A stretch of DNA of 64,000 nucleotides from Talinum fruticosum (taxonomy: Eukaryota; Streptophyta; Magnoliopsida; Caryophyllales; Talinaceae): assembly GCA_021018815.1 (NCBI GenBank), contig JAITYX010000030.1, forward strand, positions 1,937,001 to 2,001,000. The letters are read 5' to 3'. The notes below the pieces were generated by a model, which saw only the letters and a program-made list of their open reading frames with translations, did not search any database and was not told the DNA's origin. This document shows, in pieces, positions 13,685-26,570 of the stretch (its first letter is position 1; the number at the start of each line of letters is the position of its first letter). A program made the translations under genes and the position numbers.

Positions 13685-13685
13685 T
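13637..13685. repeat. (TTTA)n microsatellite
   Basis: About twelve uninterrupted TTTA units. Confidence 0.9.
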
Positions 13686-16600
13686 TAATGTGAGCATTGT
13701 TCTATTGCAGACTCTACTTTAGATATTGGATTTGTCATCTATGGGAGGTGAGACAAAATTTTAATAAGATAAAGTCATACAAGTGACAAAATATAAGAGT
13801 CCAAATTTTGACTTGATTCAGGCAAATCAACCTATAAGTTGTGGTATTCTTGTAACTTACTTATAACATAGGCATGAAGTATGACACAAATAATTAGGTA
13901 TGAGTGATAGTTTTAATGTTTCTCAACCCCGATCACAATAATAATAGAATAATTTGGTCTTTTAACATAAATTTTGTCATCAATCTTGTATTTACGTAAA
14001 GTTCTCTTATAGTAAAAAAACGACAAGTATTGTAAAAAGAATAAAATATAAAATATTTTTCAAAATAGAGTTTCTTTTTATAACTACGGACTACAGTCAT
14101 AAGTTAAAAAATTGCATCAAGAAAAAGTTTTCAAATATGCAAACGTTAAGTAGTATAGTTAAAATTTATTGACAATATATCATATAATGTAATAAATTAA
14201 CATGTCATCCAATGTTCCTCAATAGCTCTCGAATTATAAGGGTGAAACCTTAAAATTAAAACTTCATCTTGAAAGTTGAAGTATCCAAGATACTTGACTT
14301 GTCTTAAAAATTAAAATCAAACGAGCTTGGGGAGGAAAGATTTTGGATTTAATTTATTTGAAAAAGTAGCATCCTAAGTGCTTTGGGAAGAAACCGGAGG
14401 ATGTTGATTAAATGATGAGTCCGAGAGAAAAGAATTAATGTCCCGCCATGGCGGTTAGACTCGACCGGTGAACTCCTCACAACCATCACTTCTTCCTGCA
14501 CAAAGGCACTCCCAGGGTTAGATCTCGGAAACGCCCTTCCGACGCGCAAGTTAGTTTGACGAACGATCGAGAAAAATTTTCCTCGAAGTACGCAAAATGG
14601 ATTTTTCTTGGGAATTGTGATATGATGAATTTATGACAAAGTTTGGTGATTATTTATATGAGAAATAAACAAGGGGTAAAATAGTCTTTTACCATAATCG
14701 GTAAGAAATCCTAACCCTAATGGGTTTGGATTTTACCTAGGCTCGTGTGAATGGGGCTTAGACCGATATTGTGTTGATCTCGCCGATTATGAGAGTTTGT
14801 GTGGGATGTGTCGGATAAATTGCCGATTTTAGGGAAATTGCCATATCACTAAGAAAAGGTAAAGATTTTTTGTTTTGATAGGGTGTCAAACTCGCATTTC
14901 TTGTAAAACCAAAGATCACAATAGATAATTTGACCGTGGAGATGAGGTTCAGTTAACTCATCCAAATAGTTGGCGTTCACTAATGTTGGGCTCAATGGAA
15001 CCGAATTTTGATAGGGGATGTGGTTGATGGCGGTTGGGGTTTGAGCTTTGCACTCATGAACCATGAGCGGGATGTGACTATGATTCTTTCAAAGAATGGT
15101 TGCAATAGATACAATTGCATTTGCAACACATCATAGGTGGCTTACACATTTATGTACATGCACGTTGAAATTGAGGACTTAGCGTAACGAGCAAAATGAC
15201 ACCTAAAGAGGAAAAATGATCCAATTATCGAAAGGTGGGATGGATTCATATCCTTATGATTTGAACATGTAACCGAGGAAGAGCATGGGAAGCAATCCTT
15301 GTAAGAACAGGTCAACTTGAATATTGTCTTTTGATTCTTCGAGATGTTATATTAGAATTGACCATATTTCTCTTCGAAGCATCTAAATAAAAGTAAATAT
15401 ATAAATAAACTTAAAAATTTATAGGACAACCCATGAAACTACCTCACTAAATAGTCTACGAATTTAAGTCAATTCAACAATATTTTATAATAAAGATATA
15501 ATTTTATTTTTCAAATATTTTACCGATTGAACTAACTCGAAACCCGGTTTCATTAATCGAATGTTGTTAGTAATTGGTTACGAATGGAAAGCATTAACAA
15601 GTAGGGGGAAGGCATAAATAATTGGAGAAGTTAAGAGTAGGCCCCACAAGTTGGATATTGGGCAGAAGCTGCCAGTGTACCCTTTCACGTCCGACACCGT
15701 AATCAACGGCCATGATCTCTTCCCGCCTTTTATGATGTCACTATCCATTTCCTAGGGGCATTTTCGTCATCCTAGTCCCTCAAACCGGCTCGGCTCGGAT
15801 CGGCTGAAAGCCGGTTCGTAGGGGTGACCGGTTCGAATCCCGAGGTGAGCAAGGGAGTGACGCACACGTGTCAGAGGACCAGCTGTCGGATCTTATCCTG
15901 GCAAAAGGACTCCCTGTTTCAAATATCCCATTGGGATAAATAAATAAAAAAAAAGAAAGCAAAATAATTTTAAATTTAAAAAAGTTAAATAATTATTTGA
16001 TTTGTTTTTTTATCACGTTAAATTTGAATTTCGATTTCGCGTCCGCTTTTTTCTTTTTCCTTTTTCTTTTTTGGCGGGTCTTTCTCTCTCTATTTATTTA
16101 ATTTTTTTTTTTAATTTTGGGGTTGGCAGCTGGACCGCACCCAAAAAGGCTGCACATGCTGTCCACATTCTCTCTCTGTCTGTGTGATGAGTCATATCAT
16201 ATCATAATTCAAATCCCTTCTCTTCTCTCAACAAAAACAAAATCATCCAAATTTCATCAACTTTCCCTTCCAAATTTCATTATGGGATTCCCAAATTCTC
16301 ACTCATTTGGGTTTAACCTTTTCTTTTACATATTACTATATTACAGATCAAATTTCTGTTCGTTTCAACGGTTAAAACGAGCGTTTTTATAACAGTTTAA
16401 AGTTACTATAAATTGCTAAAGTTATCAACTAACCGTTATGAGCGGTAAGTGATGAGATGTTATGAGTTATTAGTGTTTATAAGTCTAAAACATATAGTAG
16501 TATTGTACGTTTAATTTTTCTTTAAAAAATCACATAGTTTGAGATCGAAGGATAAATGTTAAATCTTATATTTGAGGAGAAATGCTTTACCATAGAAAAC

Positions 16601-17310
16601 TTGAATTTAAAATTGGGTTATGGTGTAAAAGGGGTTGAAGATCATGAAATAATATTTCAAAGGTGGTGTTCATCTTTCAAAAGGAATGTAGTGAAAGGTT
16701 ACATTACTTACGTATCTTTTGCCTTTTGTTTTGTTTTGTTTTGTATGGCAGTGCATTTTTTTGAATTTCTACCAATTAAATTAAATGGATTTTTGAAAAA
16801 GTTAAATTGCATTTTTTTTCTAGCGTACTTTTCCATTTGAAATCTCGTTATTTTAGTTAATGTATACATAAATATGAAAACACTTACATAAAAAAAGAAA
16901 TTAGAAACGATTGATTGACCATATGCATGTACGAATTGTCTACTCTTTAATACAAGGAAAAATGAAGTCAACATTTTTCATATTTGTTAGATACATCAAT
17001 ATGAACCATTCATATAAAAAACGCATATAACATGCTAAATTTGCGTGCTTGCTAATTTAATACCCTCAGTACCAAATTATATCTCGTCAACATTTAAAGA
17101 AAGAAGTTTGAATTCAAACCCTGTCATATTTATAGATATTTTTAAAAATATTTGCTCAATAAGCGAATCCACAATCTAATGTACTCGACAATTCGGTGTT
17201 AATCACATGATCGAGATCTCAATTTTAATTGTTGTTGTATAAGTAAATAACACAAAAAAAGGATAAATATTTAAATAGTTTTACTTCCTCTGAATTTGGT
17301 TTTGAATAAT

Positions 17311-17342
17311 TATTTTATTTTATTTTATTTTATTTTATTTTA
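17311..17342. repeat. (TTTTA)n microsatellite
   Basis: About six TTTTA units followed by TATATAAAA. Confidence 0.85.
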
Positions 17343-18499
17343 TATAAAACTTTGGCGAGAGATAGGTGTTTAGTGGGGGCACGAGATGGAATGGAGTGGG
17401 CCATTGATGGGCCCGAGATTAGGAAGCAATTAGTGCAAAAGATCCTCTAAAAGTTACATGGCAGGAACTAAATATGGGTTTCTACCCATCAAAAGTTTTA
17501 TTCAATTAATTTGCCCTTTTCAATCTCATTCATTGATTGGTGTTTTACTAGACTTGACCACAACAATGACAACATGACCCTCTCATTTTCTTCACTCCCA
17601 CTCTTTAATTTAACCAAATAAATTATTCACTTTGTTGTAGTATATACAATTATTACCCTTCTATTAATTATAAATAAGATTATTGGATTTTAATATTCCG
17701 AACTCTAGATCATGTGGTTCATAATATTCTAAACTATCGATTTATCTTGTAGTATCTTTACATTTAAAGTTAATACTTTTTTTGTAATATTGTATACATT
17801 GGAAGGTTAGTGATTGGTTTCGCTGAATTAGGACAATTAAAGTTAATTTTTCAAAGAATGAAATATTCAAACAAATATCAGTGGTAAGGATGACATGGGA
17901 TAAATGCAAATAGCATGACCTAAAATTTGAGATATTAGAACGTAAAGATTCTTATAAATATGTAATACATAAACCAAAAAAATTGACTATATACATATAT
18001 ATAAGCTCTCGAGAAAGTTTTTGCAAGTCTTATATGAAGGTTAAAAATATGTACTCTAAGACGGCTAGTTATCTGAGATGATAACATCTCTTAGGGTTGT
18101 TACCACATGTTTAACATTGCTTAGAGTTGTTACCACATATTTAAAATCGGACACCATAGATGTCGGTCTTTTGGTGTTATTTACACTAAAAAATATTTAA
18201 AAACCCTGGTCGAATGTGAAGAGAGAAAATAAGGTGGAGGAAAAAAAGACTGATTGGAGGGGTAGTCACAATCACCCTAAATGAATGATCAATTCCTTCT
18301 CCAGTGTACCAAATTTGTCGGTCATTGGATTCTCTGTCCCTTCAATTATAGGCCCATCGCTCCCCCAAGGGAGAAAGAAGGGAAAAAAAGGAAAAACAAA
18401 TCTCATTTGTTTTGATTCAAAGACAATAAATCACTGTTTGATCAAAAATTGAACTCATCAAAATCAACAAAAAATAGAGGTAGCCTTTAGAAAAAGCAA

Positions 18500-19047
18500 A
18501 CGGGGCAGTTTTTCATGTAAAGTAATAGTATGACTGGAGCATCAGGATCAGTAGGGCAGGGCACAACATCACCTCATCTCACCTCCCATAAAAAGGATAG
18601 ATGGATATGGCCTTCAATGTCACAAACAAGGACAGCTCAGTGGGAGCTACAACCTTTGAGGCTTTGTCCTTCCCCTTCTCCGACAACAAACTTAGGTCCG
18701 GTTCTTCGAGCAATCGTAGGTAAATTCAATCCCAACCTTCTGTGGATTGTATGATAATGAGATCAAACATTGATGCAATTACAAAGGAAAAGAATCCACA
18801 GTTTTGCACACGAATGTGTTGAGGTCAGAAGAGTTAACACATAAATTCGGCTCCTTCCCCTTCTCTAAGAAGTTTAACAACACAAATGTGTACCTCAAGG
18901 TTTTACAACACAAAGCACAACAGTAAGAGTTAGCAACCCAAGGTGACTAGGTTACCAAATGCCAGCAGGGATCTGGGTCAATGATGGATAACGTCTCTCT
19001 CTTGGATAGCCAGTAGCTTAACATGACCTGCAGATGAGGAGCATGCC
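18500..19047 (-). other. probable 3' UTR and downstream flank of the SR45a-like gene
   Basis: The sequence continues from the TAG stop without a recognisable domain on either strand. Short plus-strand frames near 18530-18754 show no family match. Whether a 3' UTR intron is present cannot be seen. Confidence 0.35.
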
Positions 19048-22000
19048 CTATGCCCTCCTATATGAGTCAGAATAATCATCTGCCCTTCTTCGGTATGGGG
19101 AGCGGGACCTCCCTCGTCTATCACGGGAATATGGGTCTCGATCATAATGGCCCCGGTCATACCGTCGTCGAGGTGAGTAGCTGCGAGACCGTCTTCGACC
19201 TCGTCCTGCAGAAGTTTAGAATAATTTTTCATTGTTTAGTGGTTAGCAGGGCAGCTGAACAGACAGCGATGACAAGTAGAAAGAACTTGTGTGACCCCTT
19301 ACTCTATGGTCATGAAAGAGTAAGGTGAGAACAAGCATTAAACGGGCCATAATGCAGATTTGCTATAAGAAACCAATTTTCAATGAGCATGCCAAATATG
19401 TATGATCTAGCAGGAAAGGAAGATAGCGCTAGTAGTGTACAATGAGTCAAACAAAGCAGTAAACATGCTTGTGGATAAAAAGTATAAAACAGAAGTTGAC
19501 CACATAAAGGAGGGTGTAAGTTCATAATATAGTATATCTCAAGTCTAGATAAAAATGCATGATAAATAACAGTTTCGTGGAAAGCAAGGTCAAGACCCCA
19601 AGAACAGTTGTGAGCACTACCCCCCCGCCCCAAAAAAAAAAAAAAAAAGAACTCTTTTCATAGTTCCTTTTCTTTCCAAAACACCAAGCACAGATCAAAG
19701 TATTGACACCATAAACTGTCTATCCTCCACTTATTTAAATGTATAGATACAAGCTGCACAGTTTATTCATAGACACAGGGATGAAATCATGTAATTAAAG
19801 ATAAATTTATCCAACAACATCACATGCATACCTCCTCTCTTTTCTCGCTGACCCTGATATCGACCAGGAGTTGGAGTTCTCCCACGAGACCTTTTTGCCT
19901 GCATATGCAAATGCAAGATGGAAAATTTAGTGTCAAATAAGACAAAAAAAATAGCAACAACACAGTTATTTTCATGTCAACATGTTCATGGGGTGGAAAA
20001 TAAGAAATAATAGAAGTAAAAAGGCAGAGAGTAGCAGCATGGAACGAATGTGCAGAAGATGCTAGTATGCATAGTGCCAAGTTGTCTAACCAACCCAAAA
20101 GCAGCAGTTCGGGTAGATGGTTTTTGCTCCCCTTGGCGCTCACCAATATTCACCCACATAGTTCCATAAGCGGATGGAAGTGGGAAATCAGAACCAATTT
20201 AGCGGCCTCTAATCTTTTTTAAAGAAAAGGAAGAAAGAAAGAAAAGAACATGCTCCTCTAACTAATAGCAAGGGATCAAAAATGATACTACTAAATTGTT
20301 TACCATTTATCATTGTTTTCGAAAATAAAAGTACGAATAACACATCGGTGGCAGTCCTGTAACTGATGAAGAAAGGGTATTGCAGCATACACCTATTGCG
20401 TTTAGTTGATTTGGATTGATGAGCAACGTCGATGTAGAGCTCAAGTCGAGAATCGATAACTCAACTGTTAGAGCAAAGTTTGAATTCGATGGAGCTACAA
20501 TGGCATAACCTGCTGCCAAAACTTATTAAACAACATTCTGTGTGGGGTGATAGGCACAAAATTCAAAATGATTCTAACAGCATGGACATCCCAAGACAAA
20601 TACAAACCTTTTCCACTGTGACCAACCGGCCTTCAAGTACAGAGCGATTCAGATATTTAATACAACGTTCCGCATCCTCAGCAGTCTCCATAGTAACAAA
20701 GCCAAAGCCACGGGATTCTTTGGTATGAGGATCAGTCACCAGACTGCATTGAACAACCTGGAAGTAAAGCAACATAATGCTGTTGAGAGTTATAAAAGGA
20801 TAGAAAAAGGGAAATTTAGACAAAAGCCAAATTTCAATACATATATCATGGCCAAGAAAATAACAATAAAGTCATGAAGGTGAGCATGGATAGACGATGT
20901 AGGCAATCAGTAGAAAGCATGTGAGGTTGATGAGTCACCTCCTGCTGGTTTTTACCAGGTGGATTCCACTCCACCACCCAGTTTCCACATCATCGAAAAA
21001 GAAAGGAAAAAACATTCCACACCACATTGGAGTCAGGACTCAGGTTACATAAACTTTCCATTCTCTGCTTAAAGTACCAACTTTAGAGGGGAAAAAATAA
21101 ATGAAAGGATAACCAAGGCCTACAATCTATCATCTACTTCAAGAAAGGTATGCACCAGCAATAACCATCGAGCACATTCAAAAACATAAAACCATCTGAA
21201 ATTAACTGCGCAATTAAACATAACGCAAGCATAGTTACATCTTGCAAATTCTGCTTTGGGAAAGAAATGGAGGGGATGGAGGAGGAAAATGGGTGTGTGG
21301 AAAAGGAAAAGAAAGAAGCAAGAGGGGAGGGGATTAATTAAGCAAAAAGGATGAAAGGAAAAGATTATGGAAAAAAAGAGAACGAGCGATCAATTTCACA
21401 AACGACAAACAATGCCTCAGATTGTTCAATGACAACAAGTCAGCATGCTTTACAAGAATAACAACAAAACTCATTACATTCAACTTCCCATAGAATGGTA
21501 ATCCAATATTAGCGCAAGATTAGGAACAATCTGCAGAATTCAACACCAAAATAGCTTCATACCTTTCCTTCTTTGCTGAAAAACTTCTCCAGATCACTAG
21601 TAGTAACCCTTGTTGACAAGCCAGTCACATACAAATTGTTCCCGGGATTAGATGCACCCTCAGGGCTCCTAACCCAACAAAAATTTAATAAAACCATAGA
21701 AATCAGAAAGTGAACAACTACATAACTGAAAGAACTAGACCAGCAAAATCAAATACGCAGTTCAATCTCATTCATCAATAAATCCTAGATATATCCTAGG
21801 ATGGGTTCGAAAGATCATGTTGCAAAATGTACCTAGACCGACTTCGTCTGGGGGCTCTGGGCGGGGACCTCGACCTTGATCTTGACCTGGATCGATGCCT
21901 TCTATCACCAGGCGAGGCCGAACCATTTGGCGAAGATGATCTAAACAACTCCTCGAGCAAAGGCAAAAGAACAAATCACTTGAATAGGTGCTAAAAGATA

Positions 22001-22059
22001 CAAGACAACAAGAATGTTTTGGCAAATAAAACTAACCTTTCATCCCTTGAGTGCGACAT
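19048..22059 (-). CDS. SR45A: Tra2/SR45a-like RRM and RS-domain splicing factor
   Basis: Six coding exons on the minus strand: 22059-22037, 21940-21833, 21668-21563, 20757-20608, 19898-19832 and 19205-19048. The joined frame is 612 nt (203 aa) with all GT-AG introns. The order is a short N-terminal RS region (RSRSRSRSRSPPRAPRRSRS), one RRM at about residues 53-131, a linker and a C-terminal RS/RY region. RNP2 is LYVTGL (56-61) and RNP1 is RGFGFVTM (95-102). The RRM is followed by RGRTPTPGRY, the linker typical of transformer-2 and SR45a proteins. The tail is rich in SRSYSPRRRYDRG-like sequence. The product should be a nuclear pre-mRNA splicing factor. The acceptor TTTTAG abuts the ATG directly. 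At4g35785-type proteins are the close alternative to SR45a itself. Long introns leave room for the alternative splicing usual in SR genes. Confidence 0.85.
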
Positions 22060-22727
22060 CTAAAATAAAACAATGAAACACAACAGATTATCAAAACCTC
22101 CTCTATCATCACTACAATATGCTCTATATCTACATTCACTATCTCATTGATGTTTGACAATACACCCTTCCACCATTTGTTTTTTCTCTATTTCTTTTTA
22201 TTTGAGAACTAAGAGAAGAGAAGCATATCACTGTTGCTCAGAAAACCCAAAATTCTCCAGTACTAGATGCCAAACTTTTAACTACCACACACACAAAAAT
22301 AAAAGCCCCAAATCCCACGAAATAATATGCATTTTCACATAAATCTTGACCCCACTTCTTATCTTTTCCGCCCAAAAATTATCTGGGTTCAAAGGGGAAG
22401 TAAAGAAATAAGCTAACTCGACGACGAAATTTCAACAAACAATTGGAAAAGAAAATTCCAACCAATTCCAGTCCTGTAAATCAAGTTTTCTGAGTAAGGG
22501 CACAAAATAGCTGACCGAAAAAACGGAAGGAATAAGTGAAAAGACAAACAAAATAGGTGATGCTCGATTACTAACCCTAGGGTTCTCGATAAACTTCAAT
22601 CCCGGGTATGATTAAAAGTAAAATATAAAAAATATTTTTAACAAAAGAGCAGACAAGAAGAAATCGGGGTTATCGTAAGCAGACAGAAACACACACACAG
22701 ATAGAGAGAGGAGAGAGAAAGTTTCAC

Positions 22728-22835
22728 CTTGAATTGAGACTGCAGAAATCGAAATCAACTGATGAACGAAGAAGACGAAGTAGAGGGGAGGGGAGGGGGA
22801 GGGAGAGGTGAGGGTGAGGAATGCCAATTCTTTAA
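22728..22835 (-). other. 5' untranslated exon of the SR45a-like gene
   Basis: The CT/GA-rich leader ends in a good donor, TTCAAG|GTGAAAC at 22733-22722. The matching acceptor, TTTTATTTTAG, lies immediately before the ATG at 22059. The leader intron is therefore about 670 bases and removes everything up to the start codon. Confidence 0.6.
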
Positions 22836-22900
22836 ATTAAATCTCGAAAAATAATATTAATGGAAATACGGAATGATAGCCCAAGGAAACACGAACGTCG

Positions 22901-22906
22901 CACGTG
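22901..22906. promoter_or_regulatory. G-box CACGTG upstream of the SR45a-like gene
   Basis: A palindromic CACGTG within GTCGCACGTGACAG lies roughly 70 bases above the leader exon, where a proximal promoter is expected. G-boxes bind bZIP and bHLH factors in light and ABA responses. Its function here is inferred from position only. Confidence 0.4.
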
Positions 22907-24289
22907 ACAGTCGATCTATTTTTTCTATATTTTATTTTGTTTTTGACAAATAAAAATTACATATGAAAAAAACATATATATATACGTGAGAGGGAGAGAG
23001 AAAAATGCTTTATCATTACCAAAAAAATAAAAAAGACGTTAAAAGGATATCAATAAACATTTTTGTAAATGGTGCAATTTCTAATTTTAGGATACACTAT
23101 GTGACTAGCCAAAAATGCAATAAATTTCCAAAAAATATTTAGATTGTGGGAAATGAAAAACATAAATTGAGGCATATCGTAGTTGAGATTTCTTCTTTTA
23201 ATTCGGGTGCTTTCCTTCCCCATGTGAATTCGATATTTATAGTGAAAATATAAAATTTCAGGTAAGTAATGATCTTTGAGTTTTATGTCGATAAAAGAAG
23301 AGGGATCCTTTAAATTAATGACACAAAGAAAAAAATTATATAGAGCCCTTGATTGATGTCATACAAGGGTTTATAAGTCTTTATAGTGGTTACCATAATA
23401 TTTTAATGATTTTTGCGGTATTGGAAATGCTAATGCACCGCATTAATTTTCCATCTATAATAGTATACGTATCAAAATGTAATAAAAATTAAATGAGTGT
23501 TGCCCTGATGATAAACGCTCCAAACTTACTTCATTTTTACAAGGGTTTAAAACTTGAAGAAAATAATTTCCTTACATGTTGTTCAAATGACTTAGCTGTA
23601 AGCTTAAACTTTTAAGTATATGATTGATAATCCTATTACTCCTGGACATTCAAACCCAATTGGAATTACCCTAAGATAAGAGTCTAATTAGATAGCTCAC
23701 ATTTACCCGTATGAAAAAAATCAAGAAGCAACAAATGACAGAAACTTCTACTATACTTGGCAGTATAACACATATTGTTGGTAAATGTCACTGTGTGATA
23801 GATAATCCACCAATAACTCGACTCAAATAAATTGAACGAATCTCTACATATGATTACCATTTGTTATACGGTCAAACGAATAAACTCTTAATCATCAAAC
23901 ATGAAATTTATGGCAAATGAAACCTAAAAACAAAATGTCAATTCAAGAACACCAAAGCAATCCTAGTTTGGACTTTGGCCCAAGCCTTCGGGGCTGACGA
24001 CCACTGGGCCATCAAGCTCTAGCATATGGGCTTCAGCCCACACAAGGAGACAATGAGGATACGCAAGGTATTTTGGTTTTATCAACTTTTCTTTCTCAAA
24101 AAGGAAATAAATTGGAGAGAATTGGACTTAGAAAAATTATCTTTTTCTTTTTCTTTTTCAAATCACAAGTAAATTTCACATAAACCGAAAAAGCAATACA
24201 ATAAGAAGTCCATTTGATGACTACGTACATCGTCAAAATTAAGAGTTTACTTTCACCTTACATAATACTTGCAACTAGAACTACTGCCT

Positions 24290-24840
24290 TTATTCTAAGG
24301 AGTTTTGAAGCAACTTGTAAGCGGAAGCTCGATCATTCTTACTACCATGCAGGCTATGTGGTGAGTGTGATTTCCGATGCTTGATTGAGTTCGATTGCTT
24401 GCCCGGTGGCTAGAAAAAGAAAAGACTTAGCAGAGTTTAAGAAGTACGTAATAAGAAAATGTTACACGCTCGCACTGCACTAATCTAATATGTGGTTCCG
24501 CACGTTCCACCACTTCTCCGTTCATTTCCTAATTGACTGCAAGTTGAATAAGCTATGACCCTCTTTAGATCGTTCTATTCCAGTGGTTGCCGCAATGCCT
24601 TTTCTTGGAAGTTTGAAAGAGTCCCCTTGGAAAGAAAAAGATTTCAATCGGCAGATTTCCTGATTTTTTATTGAACGCATGGCATAAGTCAGTTCACAGG
24701 CCAACAGAAGCAAGGTACTATATATGAAGAATCTCAGTTCCTATCTTGTCTTAGGGTATGCTCTTAAACAAGGGACCAGGCTAAGAAGCCGAAGGCCCCT
24801 TCATACTACTCCTTTGTTGTCTCCGTCCTCAACTTATCAC
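24290..24840. other. possible mitochondrial DNA insertion (NUMT)
   Basis: This segment differs in texture from its AT-rich surroundings: balanced base composition, no homopolymer runs, and phrases such as GGACCAGGCTAAGAAGCCGA and GTGGTTCCGCACGTTCCACC that resemble plant mitochondrial intergenic DNA. A minus frame of 63 codons at 24522-24713 is open but unrecognised. The call rests on impression only. Confidence 0.3.
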
Positions 24841-26370
24841 CTCTATTGTTAAAATGAGTTCTTTCCTCCTTTTCTTCATCAAACGACAAAAATTTGTTAG
24901 AAATTTAAAAAATAATATATCCGAGACATGCACTACTAGAAGCAAAATAGAAGTTTCAATCATAAAGAACCTTCCATGGATATCGCAGGTGACCTAGCTA
25001 GGGGTTGATTGTTTGGCATCTTAAACTATATATTCTTTGACTGCCTTTTTTTTTTTTCTTGAATTATTTTTTGCAGATATTTTTAACTTAATTAAATTAT
25101 TTAACTCACTCATTTTTACAACTTGCACTTTTGATTATCAAATGTTGAGTAGTTTCAAAAGACATTCATTAGGAGTTAGGAGCTGCAAGGACAAGCTAAA
25201 GGCCAAGTTCAAAAGTAACCTTGTCTCCTTCTTTTAATAAAATTTTATTGGTGATATCAACTGTGGGACACAATATTTTTCCTTATTCTTGTATAGAATC
25301 GGTTTTTCTAATCAATTTTAAAATTATAGGGATTGTTTAAATCTTTCAAAGGTGGTTAACTATCATGTACAACTCTGTTAACCAATATGTCAAAAAGACG
25401 AGCAACAATTAGAGTATAATAAGCTCGCCCTAACATTCTAATCAAAAGCAACTCGCAAGAGTTTTACCCATCGGTTTAGCACTCGTAATGTTTCCTCTCG
25501 AATCCTGCTTAAACTAGACCAATAATTCAATACGCTTTCAGGTAATGATTTAGAAAAATAGCGTATCTTAAAATGCTTTTCTGTTTTTTTAAAATGTAGA
25601 TTCATACCGAGTGTTGTTATTATAAAATATTAAATTTAAAAGCATTGGGTGACAAAAGGAAGTAATCAAGTAAACAAGGCCTTTTAGCAGTAAAGGCTTG
25701 GGCAAGGAAATCATAATAGCACTTAAAAGAGGGCTTAATGGGTGATTTATTATATATTTATATTCTAGGTGTGACTCTTTTGATGCCTCAGTCAACCATG
25801 AGCCCACCATGTTACTCAAGCCCAAAAGGTTGGGTGTTGGAAGCCCACTATCATTTTTATAAAAAATTGAAGGCCCACCAAATATTACTATAAATATATA
25901 TAGTATACTATTTTTTACTTAACATTCTTATTTTTACTCCATGAATTGACTAAAAAATTATTTACCAATGAAATGTTACCCAAAAAAAGCAACAGTAAAT
26001 TTTTGAATTATTTATAACCGTAAAAAAGAGAGTCCGTAAAATTGATCTTGAAATTTTTAATTCCTTTTTCAATTTATGGATGATTATATTGGAGCTAATT
26101 GACCTTGTATCATTAGATATTAACGACTAAATTGTTATAGGGCTTTCAATTTCTTGATCGAGTGAAAAAATAGAAACATTATGGGTAGAATTAATAGAAT
26201 TCGAGTATAAGGTTACTCGATTAGTATTCTCGAGTGAGTTCGTACTTTATAGGATATATATGTAGAGAAAGCTTAGTGTAAGGAAGTGGGGTTCTCTTTT
26301 ATGATTCCTCCTAGACTATAGCTATCTTGATCAAAAGTTTTCTATCATCCATTACCTATTTGAATTCTTT

Positions 26371-26411
<41 letters not shown>
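26371..26411. repeat. (CA)n(TA)n compound microsatellite
   Basis: About six CA units pass directly into about fourteen TA units. Confidence 0.9.
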
Positions 26412-26414
<3 letters not shown>

Positions 26415-26493
26415 GAGAAAATATTTTAGAAATTAAAGAAATCATATTAGCAATGGTGGTCCACTAAAGGATCATAATATTATTGATTATATT

Positions 26494-26496
<3 letters not shown>

Positions 26497-26568
<72 letters not shown>
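26497..26568. repeat. palindromic (AAT)n/(ATT)n tract
   Basis: About eleven AAT units run directly into about thirteen ATT units with the switch near 26529. The whole 72 bases can therefore fold into one long hairpin. Confidence 0.9.

Positions 26569-26570
<2 letters not shown>

Larger units (their letters stand above)
13131..18500. other. intergenic, repeat-rich, no gene recognised
   Basis: No gene is supported. The region contains TTTA and TTTTA microsatellites. Near 14350-14560 is a GC-richer block with CCGCCATGGCGG and CGACGCGCAAGTTAG that looks like a dispersed plant repeat fragment. Near 15780-15860 a GC-rich patch includes a pol III B-box-like GGTTCGAATCC. Open frames here are short and of low complexity. 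Confidence 0.45.

Noticed and set aside
15780..15860. tRNA-like B box GGTTCGAATCC
   Set aside because: No convincing A box, acceptor stem or anticodon arm could be folded around it, so neither a tRNA nor a SINE can be supported.
18530..18754. 74-codon plus frame downstream of the SR45a-like gene
   Set aside because: No family match in any frame; more simply the 3' UTR or flank of the minus-strand gene.
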